The notes under the pieces: generated by a model
The model's input: only the letters and a program-made list of their open reading frames with translations
Databases searched by the model: none
What the model was told of the DNA's origin: nothing
Made by a program: the position numbers and the translations under genes
Assembly (NCBI GenBank): GCA_934622035.1
Contig: CAKTVG010000013.1
Coordinates: 1-64,000 of the forward strand
DNA length: 64,000 nucleotides
Direction of reading: 5' to 3'
Source of the DNA: an uncultured Oscillospiraceae bacterium
GTDB taxonomy: Bacteria > Bacillota > Clostridia > Oscillospirales > Oscillospiraceae
In this document: piece after piece, positions 43,206 to 52,020 of the stretch
Position numbering within the stretch: position 1 is the stretch's first letter
How the letters are laid out: each line of letters opens with the position of its first letter

Positions 43206-43557
43206 GAAAAATCCTGTGCGCAGGGAAAAACGACTACACATTGTCCCCCGCCGCGCACTTGACGGCGGGAAAATCTCGTGATGCACGAAAACTGCCTAAA
43301 GAACGGATACCATAGATCGCACAAAGAAAAACGGAGCAAAACAATGATCGAGACCATGCAGATTTGTGGAGCACGCCGAAGCGTGCTCCACAGTGCACAA
43401 GGCGCATGGGCTTCCTGAAGCAATCAAGAGACTTAGTGATGTGCTTTTCCCATCCGAAGCCTTTGGCCGGATCGTTTATTTGGCAGTCTGAGCAGCGTAT
43501 TTTGCGCTGCTGCTTTTCCCGTGTGCGGGCACCGAAATTTGGCAAACGGCCGCTGCT
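43206..43557. other. Gene-poor spacer with one perfect hairpin
   Basis: No start/ribosome-site combination or recognisable product was found. It holds a 12-bp perfect stem TGTGGAGCACGC with loop CGAA at 43365-43392. Short open frames on both strands have no recognisable motifs. It borders the broken defence-gene fragments and may itself be a remnant. Confidence 0.5.
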
Positions 43558-43680
43558 TCACTCACCCATACAGATGCGCCGCAGGAGGCGGACGGTCAGC
43601 TCCCACCACGTCAGCTTATCCACCGTCTCCGGTGCGACGATGGGAATGCGCGCAAGGATCCAGTGACAGTGTTGGTTGTT
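43558..43680 (-). pseudogene. C-terminal tail of an unidentified protein joined to the restriction-gene fragment
   Basis: The minus-strand frame ...WILARIPIVAPETVD, KLTWWELTVRLLRRICMGE ending in TGA at 43558-43560 looks like a real protein tail (balanced composition, amphipathic end). It lacks a start: upstream, at about 43665-43685, coding sequence continues in another frame as the restriction-like protein. It may be the end of a different gene fused here by deletion or by assembly. Family not recognised. Confidence 0.4.
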
Positions 43681-44526
43681 CTCCGCTTTCCCATAATTTA
43701 TATAAAATCTTCCATATCAGCGCGGCCGGTCTTATCTGTATATTGTAATGTGCTTGTAGCTCCGTAAAAGATTCATAGTTAAAGTTTTCGCCGTAGCTTT
43801 GCATCAATGATGGGCTTAGTTGAGACTTATGCCCATTCGGGTATTGATACCTTAGCAATTGTAAGGTTATCAATTCTGAATAGGAAAGGCTTTTGTTCAA
43901 ATAGGCCATTGCTATAGGCGTAAGCGTAAGCACTTTGCTTATCCTGGTGGAATATATGAGTCCAAACTCACTCAAAATCTGTTGATAATCTCTCCAAGCA
44001 TCAACTTGATTGCTATCTGCCTGAATATTGGCTGTAAGAATTCCATTATTGACGAGATATCCGTTTATTTTTTCTGCATCTATAGTTTCTCCTTTGCACA
44101 GGAGGCAAGCATTCAACAGACCATCGAACACCTCGGCGTTTAAGACCCCGGCGTGTTGAGTAATTGGCCAGGATAGGCCTTCATATGGGATATTAGGATA
44201 CATTTTGAGACTCCAACACTTTTTTATTGCCGATAGGATTTCATATGCTAATAAAGGCGGCACGGCATTTCCGACCTGTCGATATTGTTCGGTTCTTGAG
44301 CCGGAAAACTTATACCAATCAGGAAAACTTTGTAAACGAGCAGTTTCTCTAACCGTCAATGCTCTTGGCTCATAAGGGTGAATAAACGGTCTTGCACCCC
44401 CAGCAGAAGAGCCAATCATCACCGTACCCGATGGCATATCCGGCCTGAGCCTGTCCGAATAAGAGCCCCGATCTCTTCCACCTTGGGGAACTGCTTCAAA
44501 ACGCTTTCTTACAGCATCCGTATTCA
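43665..44526 (-). pseudogene. C5-cytosine methyltransferase 3' fragment running in frame into a restriction-associated protein
   Basis: The first part (44526 to about 44204) is the end of a C5 DNA-cytosine methyltransferase: RKRFEAVPQGG, RALTVRETARLQSFPDWY and the motif X signature QVGNAVPP. The catalytic PCQ and SAM-binding motifs I-VIII are missing. Without a stop the frame passes through MYPNIPYEGLSWPITQ at 44203, which also has its own GGAG eight bases upstream. That second part, about 180 residues, resembles restriction-enzyme-like partners encoded after such methyltransferases. It is cut at about 43665-43685, so neither protein is complete. Confidence 0.75.
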
Positions 44527-45311
44527 AGAGCATCACGCTGACGCTTTAACTCTTCAAGTTCAGCCCGGATTTCTTTTTTTCTGTCCTCTACATCTGCACC
44601 CTCGAAAATATGAAGATCCTTTTCAAGCTGCTCCTTACGTTCTGCGGCGTCTTGTATTTTACGGTTAACATATTCCTTCACAGCAACACGGCGTGCTTTC
44701 TTTATTTCCTTTTTCTCCTGCGCATCCGTTTCCGTGAATGTTCTGCCCGTAATCAGGAACAAAAGCGCAGATAGGAAGAGGGTGTTTTCCATATAGCGAT
44801 GCTTCGGCTCCACGATGGAGTCAATATCATCCACCCGGTTTTCATCCAAATAAAACACTCTCAGGAGGTTCCGCCATGTGAGCCGTTTCTTCTCAAACCG
44901 AGCATTTGCCACAATCATGGTTTCCTGCTCAATGCCGATAAGTTTCAGCCACACCTCATTCAACGGAGGATTTTTCGCTCCCTTGCGATAGTTGACATCA
45001 TAGGTGCCACTTGCGATTCCTTCTATGTTGCTGGACACCTCAACCTGATTCTTTCCTACCGTCCGATGGAGCGTGACTTATCCATCGTTGTCATTGGATG
45101 CAACAATCATGGACACGCCATCGTACTTTGCTGTTTCCTTAAACGGTTTATCTACGGAGCCGCCGAAGATAAAGTCGATACAATTTGCCACACAAGTCTT
45201 GCCGCTGTCTGAGCGTCCCTGTATGATAGTCAGTCCTTTTCCGAAGGTAACGCTGGCATCGCCCTTGACTGCACTTTTCGCTATCACTTTTTTAATGTAA
45301 AACCCAGACAT
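44522..45311 (-). pseudogene. SMC/Rad50-like P-loop ATPase of a defence cluster: internal stop and lost C-terminus
   Basis: About 260 residues remain. The N-terminus MSGFYIKKVIAKS is followed by Walker A GRSDSGKT (about residues 33-40) in the ABC/SMC style. After residue 77 there is an in-frame TAA (45078-45080) in the context DNDG-stop-VTLHR; AAA to TAA is the simplest explanation because reading continues in the same frame with KNQVEVSSNIEG and a charged coiled coil (EKKEIKKARRVAVKEY, ELEELKRQRDALE). At about 44522-44530 it runs into the methyltransferase fragment. AAGGAGG precedes the ATG. Such ATPases occur in restriction and ABC-type defence systems. Nonfunctional as it stands. Confidence 0.72.
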
Positions 45312-45349
45312 TGCGCTACCTCCTTAAAGATTTTGTGGATTGCTTGTTT

Positions 45350-45420
45350 ATTGCATTAAGTAGTTGCACATCGCTACTACAACAGAAAAGAAAAGCTAAA
45401 AAAGTAGCGATGAATGCAAT
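45350..45420. repeat. Compound inverted repeat at the border of the defence fragments
   Basis: CATCGCTACT (45369-45378) pairs with AGTAGCGATG (45403-45412), and outside it ATTGCATT (45350-45357) pairs with AATGCAAT (45413-45420). It starts four bases after the stop of the leftward dehydrogenase operon, so it may be that operon's terminator; on the minus strand the loop is T-rich. It also marks the edge of the inserted cluster. Confidence 0.6.
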
Positions 45421-45423
45421 CAT

Positions 45424-46431
45424 TTACAAGCAAACTTCTAAATTGCTTTCGGCAGACTGTATTGCAGCAAACGCAACACGCGTAGCAGCCTGTGCATCAC
45501 TCAATGCCGGAACAGTCTCGGAAGCTGTTTCAATTGACTGAATCAACGAGCAGAGTTGTGCATACATGTTTTTGTAGACACAGGGTAGGTTAATTGTTTC
45601 GTAGATTCCGCGATCTGCGTGGTAAAGCGTGATGAGGTCGCCTTCTTCCCGTGCGGATACGCGTTCATGCGCAAGCGTTAATTGCAGGTAACCCTCAGTT
45701 CCGACAAAGAGCCTCTCCGAGGCAGCCGGTAGTTTTTTGCTCCAGCCGGATTCGTAGATTGCAAGGCAGCCGCTTTCCGTGCGCATTCGGGCGATGCCAT
45801 AGTTTGCGTGCTCGCAATCCGTATCAAGAAAGGCAGAGGAACAGTGTATGCTTTGAATGCGAGAACCTGTGAGCCAGGCCGCGACGTCGTAATAGTGAAT
45901 CCCGCAGTCGAAGAAGGAGGGACAATCCTCCAGCAGACGACGATAGCGCGGCCAGTTTAACGCATGATGATTTTGCACCATGCGAATGAAATTCGGCGTT
46001 CCGATTGCGCCGCCTGCGATTATTTCGCGCAGCCTTTGATAAGAGTGATTGTGGCGCAGAATCAGACCAAGCTGCACCTTGACCTTGGAAGAAGCAATCA
46101 GGCGAAAGGCCTGCTCACTTTCTTCTTTATCTGCCGACAGCGGCTTCTCACATAAAACGTGCTTACCCGCTTCTATACAAAAGCGAAGAATCTCGCAATG
46201 GCTGCGCACCCAGGAGGCGATGATCACGATTTGTGTTTCCGGCAGCGCGACGAGAGAGCGGTAGTCCGTAGCCCAATGTTCGGCGCCGTATCTGGCGGCG
46301 AACAGCGCGGCGCGCGCAGGATCGGTATCAACAACGCCGATCAGGTGGACATTGTCCCGATAGTAAATGTCGTCGAGGTGCTGTTGCCCGATATAGCCGC
46401 AGCCGATCACAACGATCCCGTAACGATTCAT
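45424..46431 (-). CDS. Gfo/Idh/MocA-family sugar oxidoreductase (operon gene 5)
   Basis: A 335-aa NAD(P)-dependent sugar dehydrogenase. The N-terminal Rossmann fold is IVVIGCGYIGQQHL; the family's catalytic Lys lies in EKPLSADKE near residue 93, and a mid-chain FFDCGIHYYDVAAW supplies the conserved acid/His helix. It overlaps the isomerase gene by ATGA and is the last gene of the AraC-led operon. Substrates of this family are pyranoses, inositols and sugar acids, often oxidised at C3; the actual sugar is unknown. Confidence 0.88.
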   Translation of the reverse strand: MNRYGIVVIGCGYIGQQHLDDIYYRDNVHLIGVVDTDPARAALFAARYGAEHWATDYRSLVALPETQIVIIASWVRSHCEILRFCIEAGKHVLCEKPLSADKEESEQAFRLIASSKVKVQLGLILRHNHSYQRLREIIAGGAIGTPNFIRMVQNHHALNWPRYRRLLEDCPSFFDCGIHYYDVAAWLTGSRIQSIHCSSAFLDTDCEHANYGIARMRTESGCLAIYESGWSKKLPAASERLFVGTEGYLQLTLAHERVSAREEGDLITLYHADRGIYETINLPCVYKNMYAQLCSLIQSIETASETVPALSDAQAATRVAFAAIQSAESNLEVCL

Positions 46432-47285
46432 TTCAGATATCGCCGGATGCTTTGCACTGCAAGCGCAATGTCGCCTGCGGGGTTGTTACCGACCTCACGT
46501 TCGATGGTCAGATAGCCGTGATAGCCGATGGTGTTCAGTCGCTCCAGATAAGCGGGGAAGGGAACGGAACCCTGTCCGATGGGCGTTTCTATAAAGTAAT
46601 CCTGCAAGTGCATTTCTTCAATTCCGCCGTCTGCCATATAATCATAGATCCGCTGTGGGTCGGTTTTTTGCAGGCAGATTCCGTCCTTGGCATGGGTGTG
46701 CACAATGTACGGGGCGAGCGTATCGACGGCTGCGACAGGGTCGTCGCAAGCGACCATGACAAGGTTTGCGGGATCCAGATTAACGCCAACGCCGGTTGAA
46801 CCAAGCGAATCCAGAAATCTGCGCAGGCGGACTGCGGGTTCCGGACCGGTTTCAACGGCAAAGTGTGCGCCGCGGCTATGCGCATACTGCGCCAGTTCTT
46901 CACAGGCGCGGTGCAGCGTTTCATAGGTGCGGCTGCCGGTGTCAGCAGGAACGACGCCAATGTGCGTGGTTACAATATTGCTTCCAAGCTCCAGTGCAAG
47001 ATCAATGATGCGTTTGGAGCGCTCAATTTTCTGCGGATTCTCATCGGCACGGCAAAAACCGTGACCGCCGAGGTCACCGCAGAGTGCGGAGATTTCCAGC
47101 CCGCAGTCGTCAAGCATAGAACGGTATTCCAGAATCTTTGCGGCGGTCATGGCTTCCGGTGCAAGCTCACCTGCAACGGCATAGAGCTGCACACCGTCTG
47201 CGCCGAGCTCCTTGCAGCGGCGAATGCTCTGCGCAAACGGGAGCCGCAGGCAATCGGCAATGATTCCAATCGAAAAAGTACTCAT
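46428..47285 (-). CDS. Sugar phosphate isomerase/epimerase-family TIM barrel (operon gene 4)
   Basis: A 285-aa AP-endonuclease-2/xylose-isomerase-like barrel. Metal-ligand regions are visible: FAVETGPEP (Glu near 148), GVNLDPANLVM (Asp near 183), IVHTHAKDG (His near 208) and a late TIEREVGNN (Glu). Members isomerise or epimerise ketoses, and some act as eliminases on 3-keto-glycosides together with Gfo/Idh/MocA dehydrogenases. Four dehydrogenase-type neighbours make the latter route attractive here, as inference. It overlaps the downstream gene by four bases and starts three bases after the upstream stop. Confidence 0.87.
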   Translation of the reverse strand: MSTFSIGIIADCLRLPFAQSIRRCKELGADGVQLYAVAGELAPEAMTAAKILEYRSMLDDCGLEISALCGDLGGHGFCRADENPQKIERSKRIIDLALELGSNIVTTHIGVVPADTGSRTYETLHRACEELAQYAHSRGAHFAVETGPEPAVRLRRFLDSLGSTGVGVNLDPANLVMVACDDPVAAVDTLAPYIVHTHAKDGICLQKTDPQRIYDYMADGGIEEMHLQDYFIETPIGQGSVPFPAYLERLNTIGYHGYLTIEREVGNNPAGDIALAVQSIRRYLK

Positions 47286-47288
47286 AAC

Positions 47289-48119
47289 TTATACCTCCAC
47301 CCAGATACCGGGACTCTTCATGGCACGATAGCCCGCCTCGCGCACAGCCATGATGTTAATTGTTGTTTGGTGGGCAACACGAGCCTCGCCTGTCTTAAAA
47401 AAGCGGATCAGCTCCTTCAGGAATTCTGCAAAGAAGTCAGATTTGACCTCAATCATGCGATTTCCGGATTTTCCGGCGATGTTCATGACGAAAGGAGAAC
47501 CGTTACAGAAGCCTGTGATGTTTGCCATCCGACCGTCTGCAAAACGAATGAGCATGGTATACCATTCGCTTCCGCAGACATTCATCATGACCTGCGTCGG
47601 TGCGGAATTGATAAAGGTCAAAACCGGTTCGAGCTGGTGAATGGAATAAATCTCATAGCTGTTTTGCCCCCAAGAGCTGACGGCAAGAACATCGTCTGGG
47701 TCGATGTCGCGGTATTCTGTGCTATAACGAAGTGCGGAGGTGGAGTAGCAGGGCGTCCCGTGCTTTTCCGCGTTTGCAAAGATCCGTTCTGCACTTGCGC
47801 GATCCGGCGCGAAGGTCTTGTCCACATAGCAGGGCTTGCCGGAAGCCAGCGGAATTTGACAGAGGGCTTCATGCCGCTCGCAGTTATCCGGAGAGAGAAC
47901 GACGATGCCGTCGGACAGAGCAACGAGTTCCGCAATGGTGTCGATGCGGCGGATGCCATGCTTTTTGCACCATTCATCCGTGGTAAGACCGTGCGGCGCG
48001 TCGATCTCAGCAAACGCGTAGGCAACCTCAATCTCTCCGCCCGAGAGCAGACGGAGCTGCTCCGGGTAGTGATTCGCGTGCCATTCGTCCAGATAATAGT
48101 CGATAAAACCGATTTTCAT
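47289..48119 (-). CDS. Short Gfo/Idh/MocA-like oxidoreductase (operon gene 3)
   Basis: A 276-aa protein with a Gfo/Idh/MocA-like fold but a modified N-terminus: IGFIDYYLDEWHANHYPEQL replaces the GxGxxG Rossmann loop. A CYVDKTFAPD segment stands where EKP-type Lys motifs usually lie, and the C-terminal sheet (EWYTMLIRFADGRMANITGF) is retained. It is about 60-70 residues shorter than the family norm. It may use the cofactor differently, or serve as a subunit or non-redox partner. ATG at 48119 has AAGGGG upstream; a TTG two codons earlier is possible. It lies tightly within the operon. Confidence 0.8.
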   Translation of the reverse strand: MKIGFIDYYLDEWHANHYPEQLRLLSGGEIEVAYAFAEIDAPHGLTTDEWCKKHGIRRIDTIAELVALSDGIVVLSPDNCERHEALCQIPLASGKPCYVDKTFAPDRASAERIFANAEKHGTPCYSTSALRYSTEYRDIDPDDVLAVSSWGQNSYEIYSIHQLEPVLTFINSAPTQVMMNVCGSEWYTMLIRFADGRMANITGFCNGSPFVMNIAGKSGNRMIEVKSDFFAEFLKELIRFFKTGEARVAHQTTINIMAVREAGYRAMKSPGIWVEV

Positions 48120-48131
48120 GACCAATACCCC

Positions 48132-49181
48132 TTACAGTTGAATTTCCTTATGCTGCGCTGCGCTGTCATAGAGCATTTGCAGCAGCTTTGCAGTGATAAT
48201 GAAGGTATCAATGTGGCTCGGCAGCTTTTCGCCGGTGTGAATGCAGCGCAGGAAAGCGTCGATCTCCGCCTCATAGTGGTTATTCGGCTGGAACTCCGGC
48301 TTGTATTCGACCAGTGCGCCGTGTTTCGTCGTATAGACCTTAAAGTCCTTTCCGTAGGAAAGACGAATGCCGCCTTTGTCTCCCATGAAGTCGATATACA
48401 TCTCGTCCGCATCAATGTTCTGCGCCCAGGCACCGTTCAGGGTGATGACCGGCCCGGTGGTACGAATCATGCCGGTGACGGAATCCTCAACGTCATAGGT
48501 CCCGTTCGGAATCGGCGGGCCGGCCCACATATCTCGATAGGAGTAGGCTGCAATATCTTTGCCGAGACGGCAGAAAGTTTCGGCAGTGACGGTCAGAGGT
48601 TCGGGATCGCCGCAGCAATACATGACGATGTCGAGAAAATGCACGCCCCAATCGATCAGGGCGCCGCCTCCTGCAACAGCCTTCGTTGTGAAATCGCCGC
48701 CGAGTCCCGGAATGGAACGGAAGCTGCGGAAGCTGATATAGCAGTGGAACACTTCACCAAGCTCGCCGGAATCAATGAATTTTTTGATGTAATTGATCGA
48801 GGCGTTGAAACGGTTGCACACGCCGATGTTGAGCACCTTGCCGCTCTCGTGCTGCGCTTGCTGCATTTGCAGCGCTTCGGGATAGGTTCGGGCGGCAGGT
48901 TTTTCACACAGAACATGCTTCCCGGCACGCAGCAGATCACAGGTGATGGAGGCGTGCGAAAGATTGGAGGTGCAGACGGAGACGGCCTCTACCTCCGGAT
49001 CGTCCAGAATCGCATGGTAATCCGTGATTGCCGTGCCGCAACCGTATTTTTCGACGGCCTGTGACGCGCGCTCTGGAATGATGTCGCAGAAATACTTGAT
49101 TTCTGCATCTGGGTTTTTCATGTAGGCGGGAATGTGCGCGATGTTGGCAATCGTTCCGCAGCCGATGATAGCAACTTTCAT
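48132..49181 (-). CDS. Gfo/Idh/MocA-family dehydrogenase (operon gene 2)
   Basis: A 349-aa dehydrogenase: Rossmann motif VAIIGCGTIANIAHIP, catalytic CEKPAARTYPEA (Lys near 94), VCNRFNASI and the GGGALIDWGVHFLDI helix with conserved Asp/His. Full length and canonical, so it is the likeliest redox enzyme of the operon. It begins 15 bases after the AraC stop, with GGAG in its leader, and is followed 12 bases on by the short homologue. Confidence 0.9.
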   Translation of the reverse strand: MKVAIIGCGTIANIAHIPAYMKNPDAEIKYFCDIIPERASQAVEKYGCGTAITDYHAILDDPEVEAVSVCTSNLSHASITCDLLRAGKHVLCEKPAARTYPEALQMQQAQHESGKVLNIGVCNRFNASINYIKKFIDSGELGEVFHCYISFRSFRSIPGLGGDFTTKAVAGGGALIDWGVHFLDIVMYCCGDPEPLTVTAETFCRLGKDIAAYSYRDMWAGPPIPNGTYDVEDSVTGMIRTTGPVITLNGAWAQNIDADEMYIDFMGDKGGIRLSYGKDFKVYTTKHGALVEYKPEFQPNNHYEAEIDAFLRCIHTGEKLPSHIDTFIITAKLLQMLYDSAAQHKEIQL

Positions 49182-49196
49182 TGAATGATTCTCCTT

Positions 49197-50051
49197 TTAG
49201 AAATGATATTTTCCCGGCGGGGTTCCTTCCCTTGCCGAAAATGCGCGGCTGAATGCGTGGATTGATGTATAACCGAGATGCTCTGCGACCTCGGTGACGC
49301 TGCGTCCTTCGGCCAGCAGGCGGCAGGCGCGCTCATGGCGGCGCAGCAGAAAGTACTCTCGCAGGCTGATTCCCATTGCGCGGGAAAACAGACTTGACAG
49401 GTATGAGTGGCTGTAACCAAAACGGGTAGGTAAGTGTTTCAGCGCGGAAATGTCCTGCACGGACTCATCCAGATAGGCACAGAGCTGCGACAAAAGCCGG
49501 TTCTTTTCGGCACCGCTTTCCGGAAGATAGATTTTCTCTGCACTGCCTTGAAGGGAGCGTTCCGTCCAGACCAGAACCCTGCGTATTGCGTCCTCCATCA
49601 GACGGCCGGAAAAGCAGTCCTGATTCAGAATGTTGCGAAAAATATCCTGAAAAGCAGAAGCAACGCATCGGTCGGCTTTAACCGGGTGAATGGGTACCGA
49701 GGCAAAATAGTCGGCAAGCGCCCGTTCGACCGGCTGCGACAGATCGGTGATCGTAAGAGCAAGGTAATAATAACGGAAATCACTTACACCCGTCGCGCGG
49801 ATCTCGTGTAGTTTTCCTTTGGGCGTAACAATCAGCTCTCCCGGTGCAATCGGAAATTGATCCTCACCGAAAGTAAAAATTGCCGTGCCATATACGCAGT
49901 AGGAGATTTCCAAAACCTCCTGCAGGTGTGCCGAACATACATAGTCCGCACCCGCGGCGAGATCCCCAACCTGCCGCAGCACATACGGACCAAGCGCAAG
50001 AGGATTGTCATAGTAAATATTGTCAAAGTGAAAACGAGGCAGACTCTGCAT
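49197..50051 (-). CDS. AraC-family transcriptional activator (operon gene 1)
   Basis: A 284-aa regulator with an N-terminal cupin-like sensing domain (HLQEVLEISYCVYGTAIFTFGEDQF..IAPGELIVTPKGKLHEI) and a C-terminal double helix-turn-helix (about 185-284; GYSHSYLSSLFSRAMGISLREYF and VTEVAEHLGYTSIHAFSRAF). It is the first gene of the leftward operon, 15 bases ahead of a dehydrogenase, and presumably activates the operon on binding its sugar ligand. GAGAGGAG lies nine bases before the ATG. Confidence 0.92.
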   Translation of the reverse strand: MQSLPRFHFDNIYYDNPLALGPYVLRQVGDLAAGADYVCSAHLQEVLEISYCVYGTAIFTFGEDQFPIAPGELIVTPKGKLHEIRATGVSDFRYYYLALTITDLSQPVERALADYFASVPIHPVKADRCVASAFQDIFRNILNQDCFSGRLMEDAIRRVLVWTERSLQGSAEKIYLPESGAEKNRLLSQLCAYLDESVQDISALKHLPTRFGYSHSYLSSLFSRAMGISLREYFLLRRHERACRLLAEGRSVTEVAEHLGYTSIHAFSRAFSAREGTPPGKYHF

Positions 50052-50075
50052 ATCGAAGGACTCCTCTCTTGCTGC

Positions 50076-50104
50076 ATTCTACCATGTGTACGTATCGATG
50101 TCTT
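50076..50104 (-). promoter_or_regulatory. Candidate promoter of the AraC-dehydrogenase operon
   Basis: Minus strand AAGACA (50104-50099), 17 bases, TAGAAT (50081-50076), ending 24 bases before the AraC start. Four and five of six consensus matches; the weak -35 would suit activation. Confidence 0.4.
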
Positions 50105-50191
50105 TGAGACTTCTTCCCCAATTATTTGATATTTTTTACTGTGTGTTCTGCAAAACGAGCAGAGCAAGACGCTGCCAATATAATACAAAAT

Positions 50192-50227
50192 GGGTGCAGA
50201 CGGGAAGAAAGGAAAACGTCTGCACCC
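50192..50227 (-). terminator. Terminator of the 422-aa dehydrogenase gene
   Basis: GGGTGCAGACG pairs perfectly with CGTCTGCACCC around a 14-base purine loop, followed on the minus strand by ATTTTGTATTATATT. It lies 16 bases after the stop at 50244. Confidence 0.75.
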
Positions 50228-50243
50228 TATGATATTGGTCTGT

Positions 50244-51512
50244 TTAAATTTGTTTAGAGAAGGCGTCCAGATCGACGACGGTGCCATCGAGGCGCGACCA
50301 TTCGGCTGCGAATGCGATCAGGTGACTGAGATAGGACATCCGGACGCCACAAATGGAGACGGTAGCCTCGCCGTCTGCGAAGTATTTGACCAGATCGACC
50401 ATGATGCCCTCGTCGCCGCCGCCGTGGCCGTCGGCGATGGTGTTTCCGACCTGTGCGATCGGAACCTTGCGCGTCTGGCGCGTGGAAAACTCGTAGATTT
50501 CAAAGCAATTGTCAGCGCCCATGGTGATCTCACCCTTGGTACCGAACACGCGGATAAAGCGCCCGCCCTTGTTGAAGGCGTTCATGGACAGTGAAGCCGT
50601 TGCGCCGCCCTCGAACTCCATGTTGACGGTTTGATGATCGACCACGTTGTTGTCGCACTCATAGACGCAGCGGCCGTAGGGGCCGGTTTTCAGAGCTTCC
50701 AGGACGGCCTCGTCACTGGGATTCGCGGCAGTGTTTGCGGCAACGCTGCGGAACCACGCATTGCCTTTGTCCTCATAATAGAGCTTAATCGCGTTATAAT
50801 AGCAGGTTTCGGCATGCGGGCAGCCGTCCGTGCAGCGCATGGGCGCGCCTGCGGGCTTGTTCGCCTTGGTGAAATAGGTCAGCGAGCCGAAGGACTGCAC
50901 CTTTTTGCAGGGCTTGCCGATCAGCCATTGCAGAATATCGGTATCGTGGCAGCACTTTTGCAGAATCATGGGCGTAGAGCGGTCGCTGTTGCTCCAATTC
51001 CCGCGCACGAAGCTGTGCGACTGGTGGACGTTGCCGACATTTTCCATGTGGTCGATGGACATGACCGTGCCGATCTCGCCGCTGTCGATGATGCCCTTGA
51101 GGGTTTTCCAGAACGGCGTGAAGCGAAGAACATGGCAGACGATGACCTTTACGCCCTTTCTCTCGGCGGCCTCGGTGATGCGTTTGCAGTCCGCCGCCGT
51201 ATGCGCCATGGGCTTTTCCAGAAGCAGGTTGTAGCCCTTTTCGATCATGGCCAGCGCGGGCTGCAAATGCTGCCGATCCTGCGTTGCAATGATCGCAAAA
51301 TCAGCGAGCTTCGGGAGCAGCACCAGTTCCCTCCAATCGGCAAAGACGCGTTCGGGCGCAAGCTGATGCACCTCGGCGGCAAAGGCACGGCGGTTTTCGA
51401 CGGCGTCCGCGACTGCGACGATTTGCAGCTCCTGAGGGCGGGTAAGGGCGTACTTGGAGTAGATTGCCCCGCGGCTTCCGTAGCCGATGACAACAGCGGT
51501 GAGTGGCTTCAT
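50244..51512 (-). CDS. Gfo/Idh/MocA-family oxidoreductase with Cys-rich insert
   Basis: A 422-aa dehydrogenase, longer than the neighbouring ones. Rossmann motif AVVIGYGSRGAIYS; catalytic LLLEKPMAHTAADC (Lys near 99); then ILQKCCHDTDILQWL with the conserved His/Asp. A Cys-rich insert (MRCTDGCPHAETCYYN) suggests a bound metal or structural cluster, typical of one branch of this family found beside glycan-degradation genes. It has its own promoter region and terminator, so it is separate from the AraC operon and diverges from the lyase gene. GGAGG precedes the ATG. Substrate unknown. Confidence 0.87.
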   Translation of the reverse strand: MKPLTAVVIGYGSRGAIYSKYALTRPQELQIVAVADAVENRRAFAAEVHQLAPERVFADWRELVLLPKLADFAIIATQDRQHLQPALAMIEKGYNLLLEKPMAHTAADCKRITEAAERKGVKVIVCHVLRFTPFWKTLKGIIDSGEIGTVMSIDHMENVGNVHQSHSFVRGNWSNSDRSTPMILQKCCHDTDILQWLIGKPCKKVQSFGSLTYFTKANKPAGAPMRCTDGCPHAETCYYNAIKLYYEDKGNAWFRSVAANTAANPSDEAVLEALKTGPYGRCVYECDNNVVDHQTVNMEFEGGATASLSMNAFNKGGRFIRVFGTKGEITMGADNCFEIYEFSTRQTRKVPIAQVGNTIADGHGGGDEGIMVDLVKYFADGEATVSICGVRMSYLSHLIAFAAEWSRLDGTVVDLDAFSKQI

Positions 51513-51553
51513 GAGAAGAACCTCCGATTATAATTCGTATTATACATATATTC

Positions 51554-51583
51554 ATTCTAGGGCAGGACGGGCACAAATGTAAA
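51554..51583 (-). promoter_or_regulatory. Candidate promoter of the 422-aa dehydrogenase gene
   Basis: Minus strand TTTACA (51583-51578), 18 bases, TAGAAT (51559-51554): five of six matches in each box. A second -10-like TATAAT lies at 51544-51539. Confidence 0.45.
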
Positions 51584-52020
51584 TGATCAATAATGAGATT
51601 TTATCGGCATTTTTAGCAAATGGGTCAGGGAATAACTGAAATAACGGATATGAATTGGATTTCCACATTGTGGCATCGACGAATCATGTGCTATTCTATC
51701 TGCACACAACCGCTGAGGAAAAAATGAATCGGGCTTGATGAGAGGAGGGCTGACCGTTTGAGATACGCTTTTGTGAGTCGTGCAGGACTGGCAGAGAGAA
51801 TTGACTTAGTGCGGTTTCAAAATATAACAATACAATATGGATTGTACAAAGAATTTTGCCGATAGGAAAAGAATTTTGTCTGTTTCGTCAAAATGTTATT
51901 TCCTGTATAATTTAGATAGGCTGGCTGGAAATATCGGAAGAATAGCGGCGTTGGATAGTACTATAGCGACGCTACGATGTTTTGGCTGAGGAAAATAATT
52001 TAGCGAGGAGAGTTCAAAAA
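51584..52020. promoter_or_regulatory. Long divergent leader with -10 element for the lyase gene
   Basis: About 440 AT-rich bases without a gene between the diverging dehydrogenase and lyase genes. A TATAAT at 51906-51911 is the best -10 for the rightward gene, with no good -35 (TTTCGT at 17 bases), which would fit an activated promoter. The leader from there to the start is about 100 bases. No riboswitch was recognised. Confidence 0.4.

Noticed and set aside
43234..43545. 103-codon minus-strand frame with CSDC and a basic N-terminal part
   Set aside because: Zinc-finger-like spacing is not sustained, there is no start site, and a strong hairpin lies inside it; not supported as a gene.
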